34,588 nt of DNA from an uncultured Helicobacter sp. (GTDB lineage: Bacteria; Campylobacterota; Campylobacteria; Campylobacterales; Helicobacteraceae), in the NCBI GenBank assembly GCA_949299115.1, contig CASFZH010000023.1:1-34588 (forward strand). Reading direction: 5' to 3'. How positions within the stretch are numbered: the stretch's first letter is position 1; each line of letters opens with the position of its first letter. This document shows positions 17,049 to 25,098 of this stretch, in pieces. The position numbers were made by a program, and so were the translations under genes. The notes under the pieces are model-generated. The model worked only from the letters and a program-made list of their open reading frames with translations, was not told the origin of the DNA and searched no databases.

Positions 17049-17444
17049 ATGCAATTCTTTTTAGATTCTGTTGTTATTATTTCCAGTATAGGTATTGCCC
17101 TTAGTCTATTTCATGGTGTTATAAACCAATGGAAAAATGGTAAAAAAACCATTAAAATACTCTTATATTTAATTTTTGTATTGTGTGCTTTTGGTGTTAG
17201 TATACATGTCTATAAACAGAGCAAATTCAATGCACAAGTTGACGAATTTCAAAATGCCTTTAAACACAATGAAACACTCATTTGTTTCTATGAAAATAAA
17301 GAAATATATGTGCATAAATCAGAGTTTATCTATTTTTCTGACACCTTTTCTTTCATTGGCAAGAATGAAAGAAAAGGTATAAATGTAAATATTGCAGATT
17401 GCATACAGCACATTATGCAAAACGAAGAAATCATCAATGATTAA
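17049..17444 (+). CDS. Two-helix membrane protein of unknown function
   Basis: I do not recognise this 131-residue protein. Two hydrophobic segments (about 7-24 and 37-54) flank a short basic loop (NQWKNGKKTIK), so both helices and a cytoplasmic loop or hairpin are likely; the remaining 75 residues are soluble, with one internal pair of similar strands (LICFYENKEIYVHKSEFIYF) and Cys at 79 and 117. It is a believable gene: ATG after AAGGAA at a good distance, an exact extended -10 box and a palindrome in front of it. It stands alone, with 755 bases of non-coding sequence behind it. It could be a small inner-membrane accessory protein; no function can be assigned. Confidence 0.75.
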   Translation: MQFFLDSVVIISSIGIALSLFHGVINQWKNGKKTIKILLYLIFVLCAFGVSIHVYKQSKFNAQVDEFQNAFKHNETLICFYENKEIYVHKSEFIYFSDTFSFIGKNERKGINVNIADCIQHIMQNEEIIND

Positions 17445-18199
17445 ATCGTACCACATATTTTTGTATCTGCTATTTTAAGCTTAAAACCACAATTTCTAAT
17501 CTAAAAATCTCCCATGTCATTTCAAATAAACTTAGTTTTACACTTATAAAAATGCAAAAGTGAAATAAGTACTTACCATGAATGTATCACACTCTACTTT
17601 ATAAAAACCATGAATACAAGCCATCAACATAAAGAGAATGGCTAATACTGTACCGCATAGTCAAACTTCGTATGTTCAAAACCATATATATAATCTTGAT
17701 GTAGCATATACTACTACCAGTATCTTACAAATTAATTACCATAATGATAATATAGAATCATAGTCATAAGATAAACACTAATAAACTCAACATTTTACAT
17801 AATGAAGTATAAGATTACATATCAATAAATACACAATAGACTAAGGCAATATTACATAAGGTTAGATTAAATCTATAAGCATTTGATGTAATACTTAATA
17901 GAAAAATTTTTATATTCTCTTACCTTCTGTAATATAACTTAAAGAAATTTACGGAATGAATCAACATTGAGGGTAATAAGTATATTTTACTATTGTGCAC
18001 ATTGTTTGCATAAATAAATATACAGAACAATTCAAAAGTGTCTCATAAATTATAAAACTAAGAATAAATTACAACTACAAATACAATACTATTAATAACA
18101 ATAAATATTGTAGAATCAACTACTATTGCTAAAGATTCATAAATAATCCAATACTTATAATTTTCCAACTTTACACATACAATAATCTATGTGGGTATT
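17445..18199. other. Long non-coding stretch before hypC
   Basis: About 755 bases, very AT-rich. A 41-codon frame (17638-17763 plus, beginning MANTVPHSQTSY) has a protein-like start but no convincing ribosome binding site and is not called. No RNA gene, repeat family or decayed gene was recognised. Confidence 0.5.
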
Positions 18200-18439
18200 T
18201 TACTCTTCATCTTGCATAGCTGCTATCATTTGAGCATAGAGCTCAAGACTTTCTTGTGCATCTTGCACATCAATCTTACCCATAACATAACCTATATGCA
18301 AAAGGACAAAATCTCCTATTGCAACATCATCTTGCATCAAATCAAGGCTTGCCTTACGTGTTACACCCAATGTATCAAGTGTTGCTATATTGGTTTCTTT
18401 ATTAATATCTATAACTTTTGAAGGTATTGCTAAACACAT
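18200..18439 (-). CDS. hypC: Hydrogenase maturation chaperone HypC
   Basis: Small chaperone that, with HypD, carries the Fe(CN)2CO group to the large subunit of [NiFe] hydrogenase. The 79-residue product begins MCLAIPSKV, with the essential Cys2 right after the initiator Met, and continues with the OB-fold motifs ATLDTLGVTRKASLDL and GDFVLLHIGYVMGKID. Length and start fit the family. The ATG has AGGA upstream and an extended -10 promoter. hypC normally sits in a hypB-hypC-hypD or larger hydrogenase cluster; here the neighbours are unrelated, so it must work with partners encoded elsewhere. Confidence 0.96.
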   Translation of the reverse strand: MCLAIPSKVIDINKETNIATLDTLGVTRKASLDLMQDDVAIGDFVLLHIGYVMGKIDVQDAQESLELYAQMIAAMQDEE

Positions 18440-18470
18440 AATATTTCCTAAGATAAAATAAAATAGTATG

Positions 18471-18479
18471 ATTCTAACA
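18471..18479 (-). promoter_or_regulatory. Extended -10 promoter of hypC
   Basis: On the minus strand TGTTAGAAT, about 32 bases before the hypC ATG, so hypC is probably transcribed alone. Confidence 0.55.
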
Positions 18480-18555
18480 CAAAAAATAGCAATTTATCTA
18501 TCAAACACTGATACCACACACTACAATATCAAGTTCGCTCTACACAACCTTCCCC

Positions 18556-18729
18556 TTATTTTAATGTACCTTCCACTCTTGTGCAAACTTGATTGCACTC
18601 TGTATTGCTACATACCATATCACATTTTGTACTAACAAAAGTTTTTGTTGATTGAGGCTTTTTGCTTGAACAAGCATTTAAACCAAACATACATAAAAAA
18701 ATAAACGCACATACTACCATTTTTTTCAT
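18556..18729 (-). CDS. Small Cys-rich lipoprotein
   Basis: A 57-residue gene found by reading the minus strand between flgS and hypC. The signal peptide MKKMVVCAFIFLCMFGLNAC ends in a good lipobox (LNAC, Cys20), followed by SSKKPQ, typical of an exported lipoprotein. The short mature part ends in four regularly spaced Cys: Cys36-x3-Cys40-x4-Cys45-x3-Cys49. The ATG follows GAGG by six bases, and TATAAT at 18747-18752 (minus) gives a nearby promoter. The four Cys could form two disulfides or bind a metal; neither is shown. I know no named family for it. Its coding nature rests on the lipobox, ribosome binding site and Cys pattern. Confidence 0.75.
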   Translation of the reverse strand: MKKMVVCAFIFLCMFGLNACSSKKPQSTKTFVSTKCDMVCSNTECNQVCTRVEGTLK

Positions 18730-18746
18730 ATTAACCTCGCATAATG

Positions 18747-18752
18747 ATTATA
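18747..18752 (-). promoter_or_regulatory. -10 box of the small Cys-rich lipoprotein gene
   Basis: TATAAT on the minus strand, 18 bases before the ATG; the leader would be short, about a dozen bases, but still includes the GAGG site. Confidence 0.4.
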
Positions 18753-18822
18753 AAATGGCACAAGCAAAAAACAATCCATTTTTCATAAAAACTATATAAA
18801 CTCACACAATAACTCTACAAAA

Positions 18823-19929
18823 CTATGCAACAACACATGGAATCCGTATTTCGAAAAATTTCCCTTGTGTATTATTAGCGTTTAATTCACCGTTATGTGC
18901 TAATGCAATTTGTTGGCTTAATGCCAATCCTAGACCATGTCCCTTAAGCTTCGTTGTTTTAAAAGCTTCAAATAACGAATGTATATCCTCAATATCTTTG
19001 CCATTATCATATATTCTACAAACAACATTATTTTTATGTTCAAAAAAACATATTTTAATTTCACCGGTTTCACATTCACCTTCTTCAATAGCATCAATAG
19101 CATTACATAGGATATTGTGCAATGCTATTTCATAAAGCGAAAAATCCACTAACACATCGCCCTGATATGCCAAATCAAATACAACATTAATTTCTTTGGT
19201 ATAACCATATTCACTGATAACACGCTCTAAACTTTGCTTAAAATCTTGAAGTTTATGAGCCTGCTTATTTGCTTGTACACCCTTAGAAAATAATAAAGTA
19301 CTTTTAATAATGCGTTCAACGCGCCAAATAGACTTTTTCATTTCATCTACAATCTCTAAACTACTTTCATCAACTCTTTTACTTAGTACTCCAGCTAACA
19401 ATGATAACGAACCAATGGGGTTACGTATCTCATGAGCAAGATGTGCACTTACTTGCCCCATGTTTGCCAATCTCTCTTGACGTTTTTGTTCTGTAATATT
19501 CGTCGCTGTAATAATTTGTTTATGTGAAACTCTAGAACTTTGTATAAGAAATGTATTATTATCAATTTTCATTTCAACTTCAGAAAGATCTCCTATGTCA
19601 ACTTCCAAAAGCCCCTTTAAATTACTAGCTTTTTTGTTTTGATAAAATAAGCTTCCATTATCATTAAAGACAACAACTGCCTGTGGTATCATCTCCAAAA
19701 TAGATTCTATTAAAACCTTGAAATCTTTAAACTCTTTTTCGATTTTATAACTTTGTAAAATCAATTCATGCAAAAGATTTAAAAGAGATTGGGTATCACC
19801 CAATTCTAGTGTATTTTGTAATTCTTCTTTATTATAATCCTCAAGCAAAATGGTATTTCTTGTTAACTTTTCTTCTTGATATAACTTTTTCTTTTTTATA
19901 TCTTTCTTCTTTTTATGAGCTTTTTTCAT
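18823..19929 (-). CDS. flgS: Flagellar sensor histidine kinase FlgS
   Basis: Cytoplasmic histidine kinase that phosphorylates FlgR to switch on sigma-54-dependent hook and basal-body genes in Campylobacterota. The 368-residue protein has no membrane segment: a very basic start (KKAHKKKKDIKKKK), a helical region, a PAS-like domain (about 70-140, IPQAVVVFNDNGSLFYQN), the dimerisation and phosphoacceptor helix with His166 in HLAHEIRNPIGSLS, and an ATPase domain with the N box HNILCNAIDAIEEGE, the G1 box YDNGKDIEDI and the G2 box LKGHGLGLALSQQI. Length and domain order match H. pylori FlgS (HP0244). FlgR is not in the window. The gene starts 52 bases after the PDZ protein gene and is probably cotranscribed with it. 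Confidence 0.92.
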   Translation of the reverse strand: MKKAHKKKKDIKKKKLYQEEKLTRNTILLEDYNKEELQNTLELGDTQSLLNLLHELILQSYKIEKEFKDFKVLIESILEMIPQAVVVFNDNGSLFYQNKKASNLKGLLEVDIGDLSEVEMKIDNNTFLIQSSRVSHKQIITATNITEQKRQERLANMGQVSAHLAHEIRNPIGSLSLLAGVLSKRVDESSLEIVDEMKKSIWRVERIIKSTLLFSKGVQANKQAHKLQDFKQSLERVISEYGYTKEINVVFDLAYQGDVLVDFSLYEIALHNILCNAIDAIEEGECETGEIKICFFEHKNNVVCRIYDNGKDIEDIHSLFEAFKTTKLKGHGLGLALSQQIALAHNGELNANNTQGKFFEIRIPCVVA

Positions 19930-19981
19930 AAATAATAACTCCTACTCGAAATAGAATCTTAAAATATCTTTAGAAAATCAA

Positions 19982-21760
19982 CTATTCAAGTGGCACTCTA
20001 AATTGAAATCCTTGTCTATCAATAAGAAAATTCATCTGTCCTCCATATTCTACTAACTCCTCATAATCCCTAATGCGTTCTTTCTTTGGAGGTGTTATAT
20101 CTCTATTAGCATCATAATCATACATATCATAAATAGTCCTCATGCTTTGAGTACCAGAATCTCGCAAAATACCGTCTCCACTAAATGAGTGTAAATCACG
20201 ATTTTCTGTTTGATTATTAAGAGTTGGGATACCACCTCTTGCTACACTCATCTCACCATTTATAAATTTATCCATATTTTCTGACATTTTACGATAAAAA
20301 CTATTTTTTCTATCTTGCGTAGAACCTTTACTTTGAAATTGCTCCAAAATATCTACATTTGCTTTCTTAGTAAAATCTTTTTGTTCTTGTTCTAACATTT
20401 TCTGCTCTAAAAAATCAACTTGATTACCTTGTATTCGTGTAAAAAGTTCTTGAAATAATGCATTACGTTCAGCAGTATTTTTTGGTTTAAATTGACGCAT
20501 ATCAACATTGTTAACAAACAAGATTCTATCTCCCTTTCTCAATTTGGAAAAAGGACCCCTACTTGGCACTCTTTCTACCACAAAATCATTAGAAACATGA
20601 AAGTTAAAACGTTCTAAAAAACTATCTGCGAGCAACATACCTCCGTATCGTTTCCCGACCTTAACAGTCACTTGTTTAATATCTTCTCCACGTCTAATTT
20701 TAATTCGCACAGTTTCATTAAGAGGTAAATCAGCAACCAAAAGCTCCAAATCAGCCCAATTTCTTGGGGCAATATCGTTAATTGAAATCAAAACATCACC
20801 CCTTTTAAAAGGATTGTTTGGAAAAAATGGATCGGCAAATTGTACGCCAAATGTAGCACTTTCTTCATCAAGCACTTCAAATCTCACTCCAATATCACCG
20901 TAGTATGGTCTTTCTTGACTTAAGAATCTATCAATATATTTTTTCTCAATAAAACCGTGTTCACCGACACTTAAACCATAAATTTTATAGCAAATATTAC
21001 TAATAACGCCATTTTTTTGTGTTGGGACAGAAAATTGTGCATATTTTAAAAAACCACTTTGATGTGATTGAAACCTACCCGCATTCGCCCCCCTAATTCC
21101 TACACTAGCAAGCTCTCTACTTAAAGCATATTCATCAATATCAGCTATCTCATAGGAATATTTGGAATCGACAGCACCACTCATTAAAAAAAGTCCAATA
21201 AATGGATCATACTTTAAAATATTTTTTGACTTTGGGCGCGTTTTGCTGTACCCAATAATTTCACCACTTTTTAATTTAATCGCATAGATTCCATGACCAA
21301 TATTCATACTTGCCTGTTTATAGTATGAAGCACAATGTGTATAATCTATTTTTTCATCAATATCATTTTTATCAAACAACTCGATGATTTCTTGTTCATC
21401 ACTTTGTAAAATACCGTCTTTTTCCCTCACTTGCACATTTCTTTGATTAATAATATTTTCTTCTGGTTCTTTAATCTGGGAAAGAGTTCTTTTATTGCTA
21501 AAGCTATTATATTCATTATCTAGCACATTGCTATATGTAATATGGGAAATACTTAATAGGAAAATCAACAATAAACATATCCCAATAATATTGCACCTTC
21601 TGCGATACAATACCGTATATTGTAAATCTACATAATTTTTGATAGCACCAGAACAGCTATTTTTTGTCCACATCAATATCAATATTGTCATGCCTTGATG
21701 TATTAAAAATAATAATAGAGAGAATAAGGAATTAGATCTTTTTTGTGGTTTTATCATCAT
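19982..21760 (-). CDS. Double-PDZ-domain membrane-anchored protein
   Basis: A 592-residue protein of unknown role. A hydrophobic segment at about 57-76 (CNIIGICLLLIFLLSI) would anchor it or serve as a signal; the region before it has another hydrophobic patch (LFSLLLFLIHQGMTILILMW), so either there are two helices or the true start is downstream. A middle domain follows (about 140-285), then a PDZ domain (about 290-375: PFKRGDVLISINDIAPRNW, ETVRIKIRRGEDIKQVTVKV), a second shorter PDZ-like unit (RGPFSKLRKGDRILFVNNVDM) and a helical, Glu/Lys-rich tail. No protease triad is visible, so it is a scaffold rather than an HtrA. The ATG at 21760 follows GGAG by nine bases; the frame remains open upstream into the ybaB stop codon. 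Lies between ybaB and flgS. Confidence 0.78.
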   Translation of the reverse strand: MMIKPQKRSNSLFSLLLFLIHQGMTILILMWTKNSCSGAIKNYVDLQYTVLYRRRCNIIGICLLLIFLLSISHITYSNVLDNEYNSFSNKRTLSQIKEPEENIINQRNVQVREKDGILQSDEQEIIELFDKNDIDEKIDYTHCASYYKQASMNIGHGIYAIKLKSGEIIGYSKTRPKSKNILKYDPFIGLFLMSGAVDSKYSYEIADIDEYALSRELASVGIRGANAGRFQSHQSGFLKYAQFSVPTQKNGVISNICYKIYGLSVGEHGFIEKKYIDRFLSQERPYYGDIGVRFEVLDEESATFGVQFADPFFPNNPFKRGDVLISINDIAPRNWADLELLVADLPLNETVRIKIRRGEDIKQVTVKVGKRYGGMLLADSFLERFNFHVSNDFVVERVPSRGPFSKLRKGDRILFVNNVDMRQFKPKNTAERNALFQELFTRIQGNQVDFLEQKMLEQEQKDFTKKANVDILEQFQSKGSTQDRKNSFYRKMSENMDKFINGEMSVARGGIPTLNNQTENRDLHSFSGDGILRDSGTQSMRTIYDMYDYDANRDITPPKKERIRDYEELVEYGGQMNFLIDRQGFQFRVPLE

Positions 21761-21783
21761 GCCTGCATACTCCATTGCTATAA

Positions 21784-22086
21784 TCAAAATTTGAAAGGAT
21801 TGAGATTTTTCATTTGGTCAAATAAATCATTTTTTTTTGATTCCTCAATTTGTTTGTATCCTTCGTTAATAGCACTAATTAAAAGAATTTGCAAAGCCTG
21901 TTTATCTTGTAACAATTCATCATCAATATTAATATCAATCAACTCGCCTGCTCCATTAAATTGCACATCAATTAACCCTCCGCCACTTTTTGAGGTAATA
22001 ACCTTATCACGTGCTTTTTGCTCCATCTCTTTAATTTGTTCTTGCACACTCCCAAGTATATTTTGCAAATCTTTCGGTTCAAACAT
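21784..22086 (-). CDS. YbaB/EbfC-family nucleoid-associated protein
   Basis: Small DNA-binding protein, dimeric, associated with the nucleoid. The 100-residue product matches the family in length and pattern: an N-terminal helix (FEPKDLQNILGSVQEQIKEM), GGGLIDVQFNGAGELIDINID, and a C-terminal helix with INEGYKQIEESKK. The ATG at 22086 has AAAGGAG seven bases upstream; the TTG before it is less likely. It starts three bases after the panD stop codon, so the pair is translated together, as in H. pylori (HP0034-HP0035). A run of nine A at 21830-21838 falls in the last quarter of the gene (codons Ser-Lys-Lys-Asn), where slippage would change the C-terminus. Confidence 0.93.
   Translation of the reverse strand: MFEPKDLQNILGSVQEQIKEMEQKARDKVITSKSGGGLIDVQFNGAGELIDINIDDELLQDKQALQILLISAINEGYKQIEESKKNDLFDQMKNLNPFKF
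21830..21838 (-). repeat. A9 homopolymer inside ybaB
   Basis: Nine A on the coding strand, spanning Ser-Lys-Lys-Asn codons near the C-terminus of YbaB. It is long enough for replication or transcription slippage. Confidence 0.8.
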
Positions 22087-22089
22087 CAA

Positions 22090-22542
22090 TTACTCCTTTA
22101 TGATTCGATTCTTAGAATCTACAAAAATAATCTTTGGCTTAATCTTTTTAGCATATTTTAATTCCACATTAGCATAAGCAATAATAATGACAATATCACC
22201 TTTTTGTACACGTCTTGCAGCAGCCCCATTCAAACATATTATACCGCTATTTTTTTTTGCATAAATAGCATAAGTATTAAAACGTTCACCGTTATTAACA
22301 TTCAGAATCTCTACCTTCATACCTTCTAATATGCCACACTGTTTCATTAAAACTTTATCAATGCTTATAGAACCAACATAATTCAGATTCGCATCGGTTA
22401 CACTTGCACGATGAATTTTAGCATACAAAATATCTACACGGAGATTCTGTAATACTTTTTTTTTCATATCTTTTGTTTGTTCATGAAACTTTGAATCCTG
22501 CTGTATTTTTACATTACTATTTGTGCTTTTTGATGTTGCCAT
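22090..22542 (-). CDS. panD: Aspartate 1-decarboxylase (PanD)
   Basis: Pyruvoyl enzyme that makes beta-alanine for pantothenate. The proenzyme self-cleaves between Gly57 and Ser58 (YVG-SISID). Other conserved parts are AKIHRASVT before the cleavage site and SGIICLNGAAARRVQKGDIVIIIAYA and PKIIFVDSKN after it. Normal PanD cleaves near residue 24, so this one has about 33 extra N-terminal residues. I choose ATG 22542 because GAGG precedes it by five bases; ATG 22467 (Met26) would give a canonical length but has no ribosome binding site. A run of nine A follows Met26 directly. The stop codon is three bases before ybaB. Confidence 0.93.
   Translation of the reverse strand: MATSKSTNSNVKIQQDSKFHEQTKDMKKKVLQNLRVDILYAKIHRASVTDANLNYVGSISIDKVLMKQCGILEGMKVEILNVNNGERFNTYAIYAKKNSGIICLNGAAARRVQKGDIVIIIAYANVELKYAKKIKPKIIFVDSKNRIIKE
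22456..22464 (-). repeat. A9 homopolymer inside panD
   Basis: Nine A on the coding strand forming three Lys codons directly after Met26, at the border of the extra N-terminal segment and the conserved enzyme. Confidence 0.85.
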
Positions 22543-22573
22543 CTTATCCTCATCTACCAAACCATATATCTAC

Positions 22574-22598
22574 AAAAAAACAATAATACTGCTATTGT
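22574..22598 (-). terminator. Intrinsic terminator of topA
   Basis: On the minus strand ACAATA pairs with TATTGT around a seven-base loop and is followed by a run of seven T. It begins nine bases after the topA stop codon. The stem is short and AT-only, so some transcription may read through into panD, for which no separate promoter is obvious. Confidence 0.65.
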
Positions 22599-22606
22599 AG
22601 CACATT

Positions 22607-24964
22607 TTATACTGAATGTGTCATATTTTTACATTCTATACATACCTTTGTGTGTTCTTTTGTTTTGTGTTTACACATCATACCACCACATTTTTCACAT
22701 ATTTCATTTGTTGGTTCAGTATTCACAATAAATTTGCAATCTGGATAATTTGAACAACCATAAAAAATACCACGTTTTGAATGTCGCACAACGATTTCCC
22801 CACCACATTTAGGGCAGTTAATACCAAGGGTTTTTGGTTTTTCTAATGATTTCGTGTTTTTACACTTTGGATAAGCACTACAAGCCAAAAACTTACCTGT
22901 TTTGCTCATTTTTATACACATGGCACTCCCACATTTTTCACATATTTCATTTGTCATTTCAGCATCTTCGCTATTTCTTTGAATGTATTTGCACTGTGGA
23001 TAGTTAGAGCATGCTATAAATTCCCCATACCGTCCATTACGCACCACAAGCTCATTTCCACACTCCGGGCAGTGTTGACCTGTTGGTTTGAGAGTTTTTA
23101 GTGATTCAATTTGTGTTTTTCCTAATGCTATTTTTTCAATAAAAGGTTCATAAAAATCCCATAAAACCTTTTCCCATTCTACCTTATGTGTGGCAATATC
23201 ATCTAACTTACCTTCAAGTGAAGCACTAAAACCACTATCAACAATTTCTTGAAAATTTTTTTCAAGCATTTCTATAACGGTAAAAGCAATATCTTGCACA
23301 ATTAATTGTTTCTTTTCTAAAACAACATATTGCCTGTCTACTAATAAACGAATAGTTGGTGCATATGTGCTAGGACGACCTATGCCTAACCCCTCCAATG
23401 TTTTAATAAGACCTGCTTCAGAATAACGAGACGGTGGTTCTGTTGTCTTTTGTAAACTTATTATTTCATCAAATTTTATAGGTTGTTGTTCTTTAAAATT
23501 TGGCAATAACTTATCTTTATCATTATTCCCCCAAACCTTATAGAACCCATCAAAAATCATTCGTCTACCACTAATTCTCAATTCAGCTTCTTGATTACCT
23601 AGTGAAACCACGCTTACATTAATCCCCTCAAAAACAGCATCTTGCATTTGAGATGCCACAAAACGATTAAATATAAGCGTATAAAGCTTTAATTCATCAT
23701 TATTTAAAAAATCTTTTGCAATATTTGGCGTAAAATCTAAATTTGTTGGACGAATAGCTTCATGAGCCTCCTGTGCACCTTTTTGTTGTGCTATATAAAT
23801 TTTTGCTTGAGACGGAATATAATCTTCACCAAAACTCTTTTTGATAAAATCTCTTGCACTTTGTAAAGCCTCTTTAGCAATATTGAGACTATCCGTTCTC
23901 ATATATGTAATAACTCCAACTAAACCCTGATTTGTCTGCACACCTTCATAAAGTTTTTGTGCTATATTCATAGTTTTAGTCGGTGAAAAACCAAGCAAAT
24001 TCGAGCTTGCTTGTTGCAAAGTAGAAGTCATGAAAGGTGGCGGTGATTTTGTGATTCTTTCTTTTTTTACAATAGAATCTACCACAAAAGATTCTGCTTG
24101 TAAACTTTTTACAATATTCGCCACTTCATCTTCATTTTGCAAACTCAACTTCTCTATTTTTTTATTCTTAAAACGCACCAAATCAAAAGCTAAATATTTT
24201 TCATCTTCATTAATAACATGATCTTTTGGATATGATATAGATTCACTGTACTGTCTTGCTTCAATTAAAAAATAATTTTGTGGTTGAAAGGCTCGTATTT
24301 CTTTTTCTCTATCTACGAGAATCTTTAGGGCACTTGATTGCACTCTACCTGCACTTAATCCTCTAGTTATTTTTTGTGATAACAAACCACTTAACTTAAA
24401 TCCAACAATGCGATCTAAAAGTCGTCTTGCTTGTTGAGCATTAACCCTATTCATGTCTATTTTTCTTGGATGTTGTAAGGAATTTGTAATAGCAGTTTTT
24501 GTGATTTCATGAAAAACAATGCGAGGAAAATCCTCAACATTACCTTTCAACGCTTCAACAATATGATATCCAATCGCTTCACCTTCTCTATCCTCATCAG
24601 TTGCAATATATGTAACATCAGCATTTTTATGCAACTCTTTGATTTTCTTAATTAATGGCTCATGCTCTTTCGATATATCGTATGTTGGAATAAAATGCTT
24701 ATCTTTAATTGTGATTCCAAAACGATGTTTGGGTAAATCTCTAATATGCCCTTTTGATGCTACAACCTCATAATCCTTATCCAAAAAATTCTTAATAGTT
24801 CGTGCTTTTGCCGGGGATTCCACAATAATAAGATTTCGTGCAGTTTTCACCGTACTGCCTTGTGTATGAGTTTTTTTACGCGTATGTACAGATTTTTTTG
24901 AAACTGCAGTTGTATTCTTTTTATTAGCCTGTATATCTGTCGTTTCCTGTTTTGTAATCGCCAC
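22607..24964 (-). CDS. topA: DNA topoisomerase I (TopA)
   Basis: Type IA topoisomerase that relaxes negative supercoils by a transient 5'-phosphotyrosine bond. The 785-residue protein has a basic Lys/Thr-rich start (about 1-42), the Toprim domain (NLIIVESPAKARTIKNFL; metal site ATDEDREGEAIGYH), RIVGFKLSGLLSQKI, the active-site Tyr in VGVITYMRTDSLN, and GLGIGRPSTYAPTI. The C-terminus has four zinc-ribbon modules starting CPECGNELV, CEKCGSAMC, CPKCGGEIV and CEKCGGMMC; the last is shortened. The start is GTG, with AAAGG about nine bases upstream. It diverges from rodA across about 130 bases. Confidence 0.96.
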   Translation of the reverse strand: MAITKQETTDIQANKKNTTAVSKKSVHTRKKTHTQGSTVKTARNLIIVESPAKARTIKNFLDKDYEVVASKGHIRDLPKHRFGITIKDKHFIPTYDISKEHEPLIKKIKELHKNADVTYIATDEDREGEAIGYHIVEALKGNVEDFPRIVFHEITKTAITNSLQHPRKIDMNRVNAQQARRLLDRIVGFKLSGLLSQKITRGLSAGRVQSSALKILVDREKEIRAFQPQNYFLIEARQYSESISYPKDHVINEDEKYLAFDLVRFKNKKIEKLSLQNEDEVANIVKSLQAESFVVDSIVKKERITKSPPPFMTSTLQQASSNLLGFSPTKTMNIAQKLYEGVQTNQGLVGVITYMRTDSLNIAKEALQSARDFIKKSFGEDYIPSQAKIYIAQQKGAQEAHEAIRPTNLDFTPNIAKDFLNNDELKLYTLIFNRFVASQMQDAVFEGINVSVVSLGNQEAELRISGRRMIFDGFYKVWGNNDKDKLLPNFKEQQPIKFDEIISLQKTTEPPSRYSEAGLIKTLEGLGIGRPSTYAPTIRLLVDRQYVVLEKKQLIVQDIAFTVIEMLEKNFQEIVDSGFSASLEGKLDDIATHKVEWEKVLWDFYEPFIEKIALGKTQIESLKTLKPTGQHCPECGNELVVRNGRYGEFIACSNYPQCKYIQRNSEDAEMTNEICEKCGSAMCIKMSKTGKFLACSAYPKCKNTKSLEKPKTLGINCPKCGGEIVVRHSKRGIFYGCSNYPDCKFIVNTEPTNEICEKCGGMMCKHKTKEHTKVCIECKNMTHSV

Positions 24965-25009
24965 TATAAATGCCTTTCAACTAACTTTATTTAATTAAGT
25001 CGTGGCAGA

Positions 25010-25018
25010 ATTTTAGCA
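25010..25018 (-). promoter_or_regulatory. Extended -10 promoter of topA
   Basis: On the minus strand TGCTAAAAT, 46 bases before the topA GTG start. A TATAAT for divergent rodA lies about 40 bases away at 25058-25063 (plus). Confidence 0.45.
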
Positions 25019-25057
25019 TATAATTACAATTTACTTCAAAAAAAATATTTTTTTATA

Positions 25058-25063
25058 TATAAT
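25058..25063 (+). promoter_or_regulatory. -10 box of rodA
   Basis: TATAAT 36 bases before the chosen rodA start, preceded by a run of A and T tracts, as is usual for Helicobacter promoters. Confidence 0.5.
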
Positions 25064-25098
25064 GTTAAATTAATTTAATTAAGGTTAAGGAATGTACT

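Noticed and set aside
21743..22177. A 144-codon plus-strand frame
   Set aside because: Antisense to ybaB and panD, both well identified; its sequence mirrors their codon pattern.
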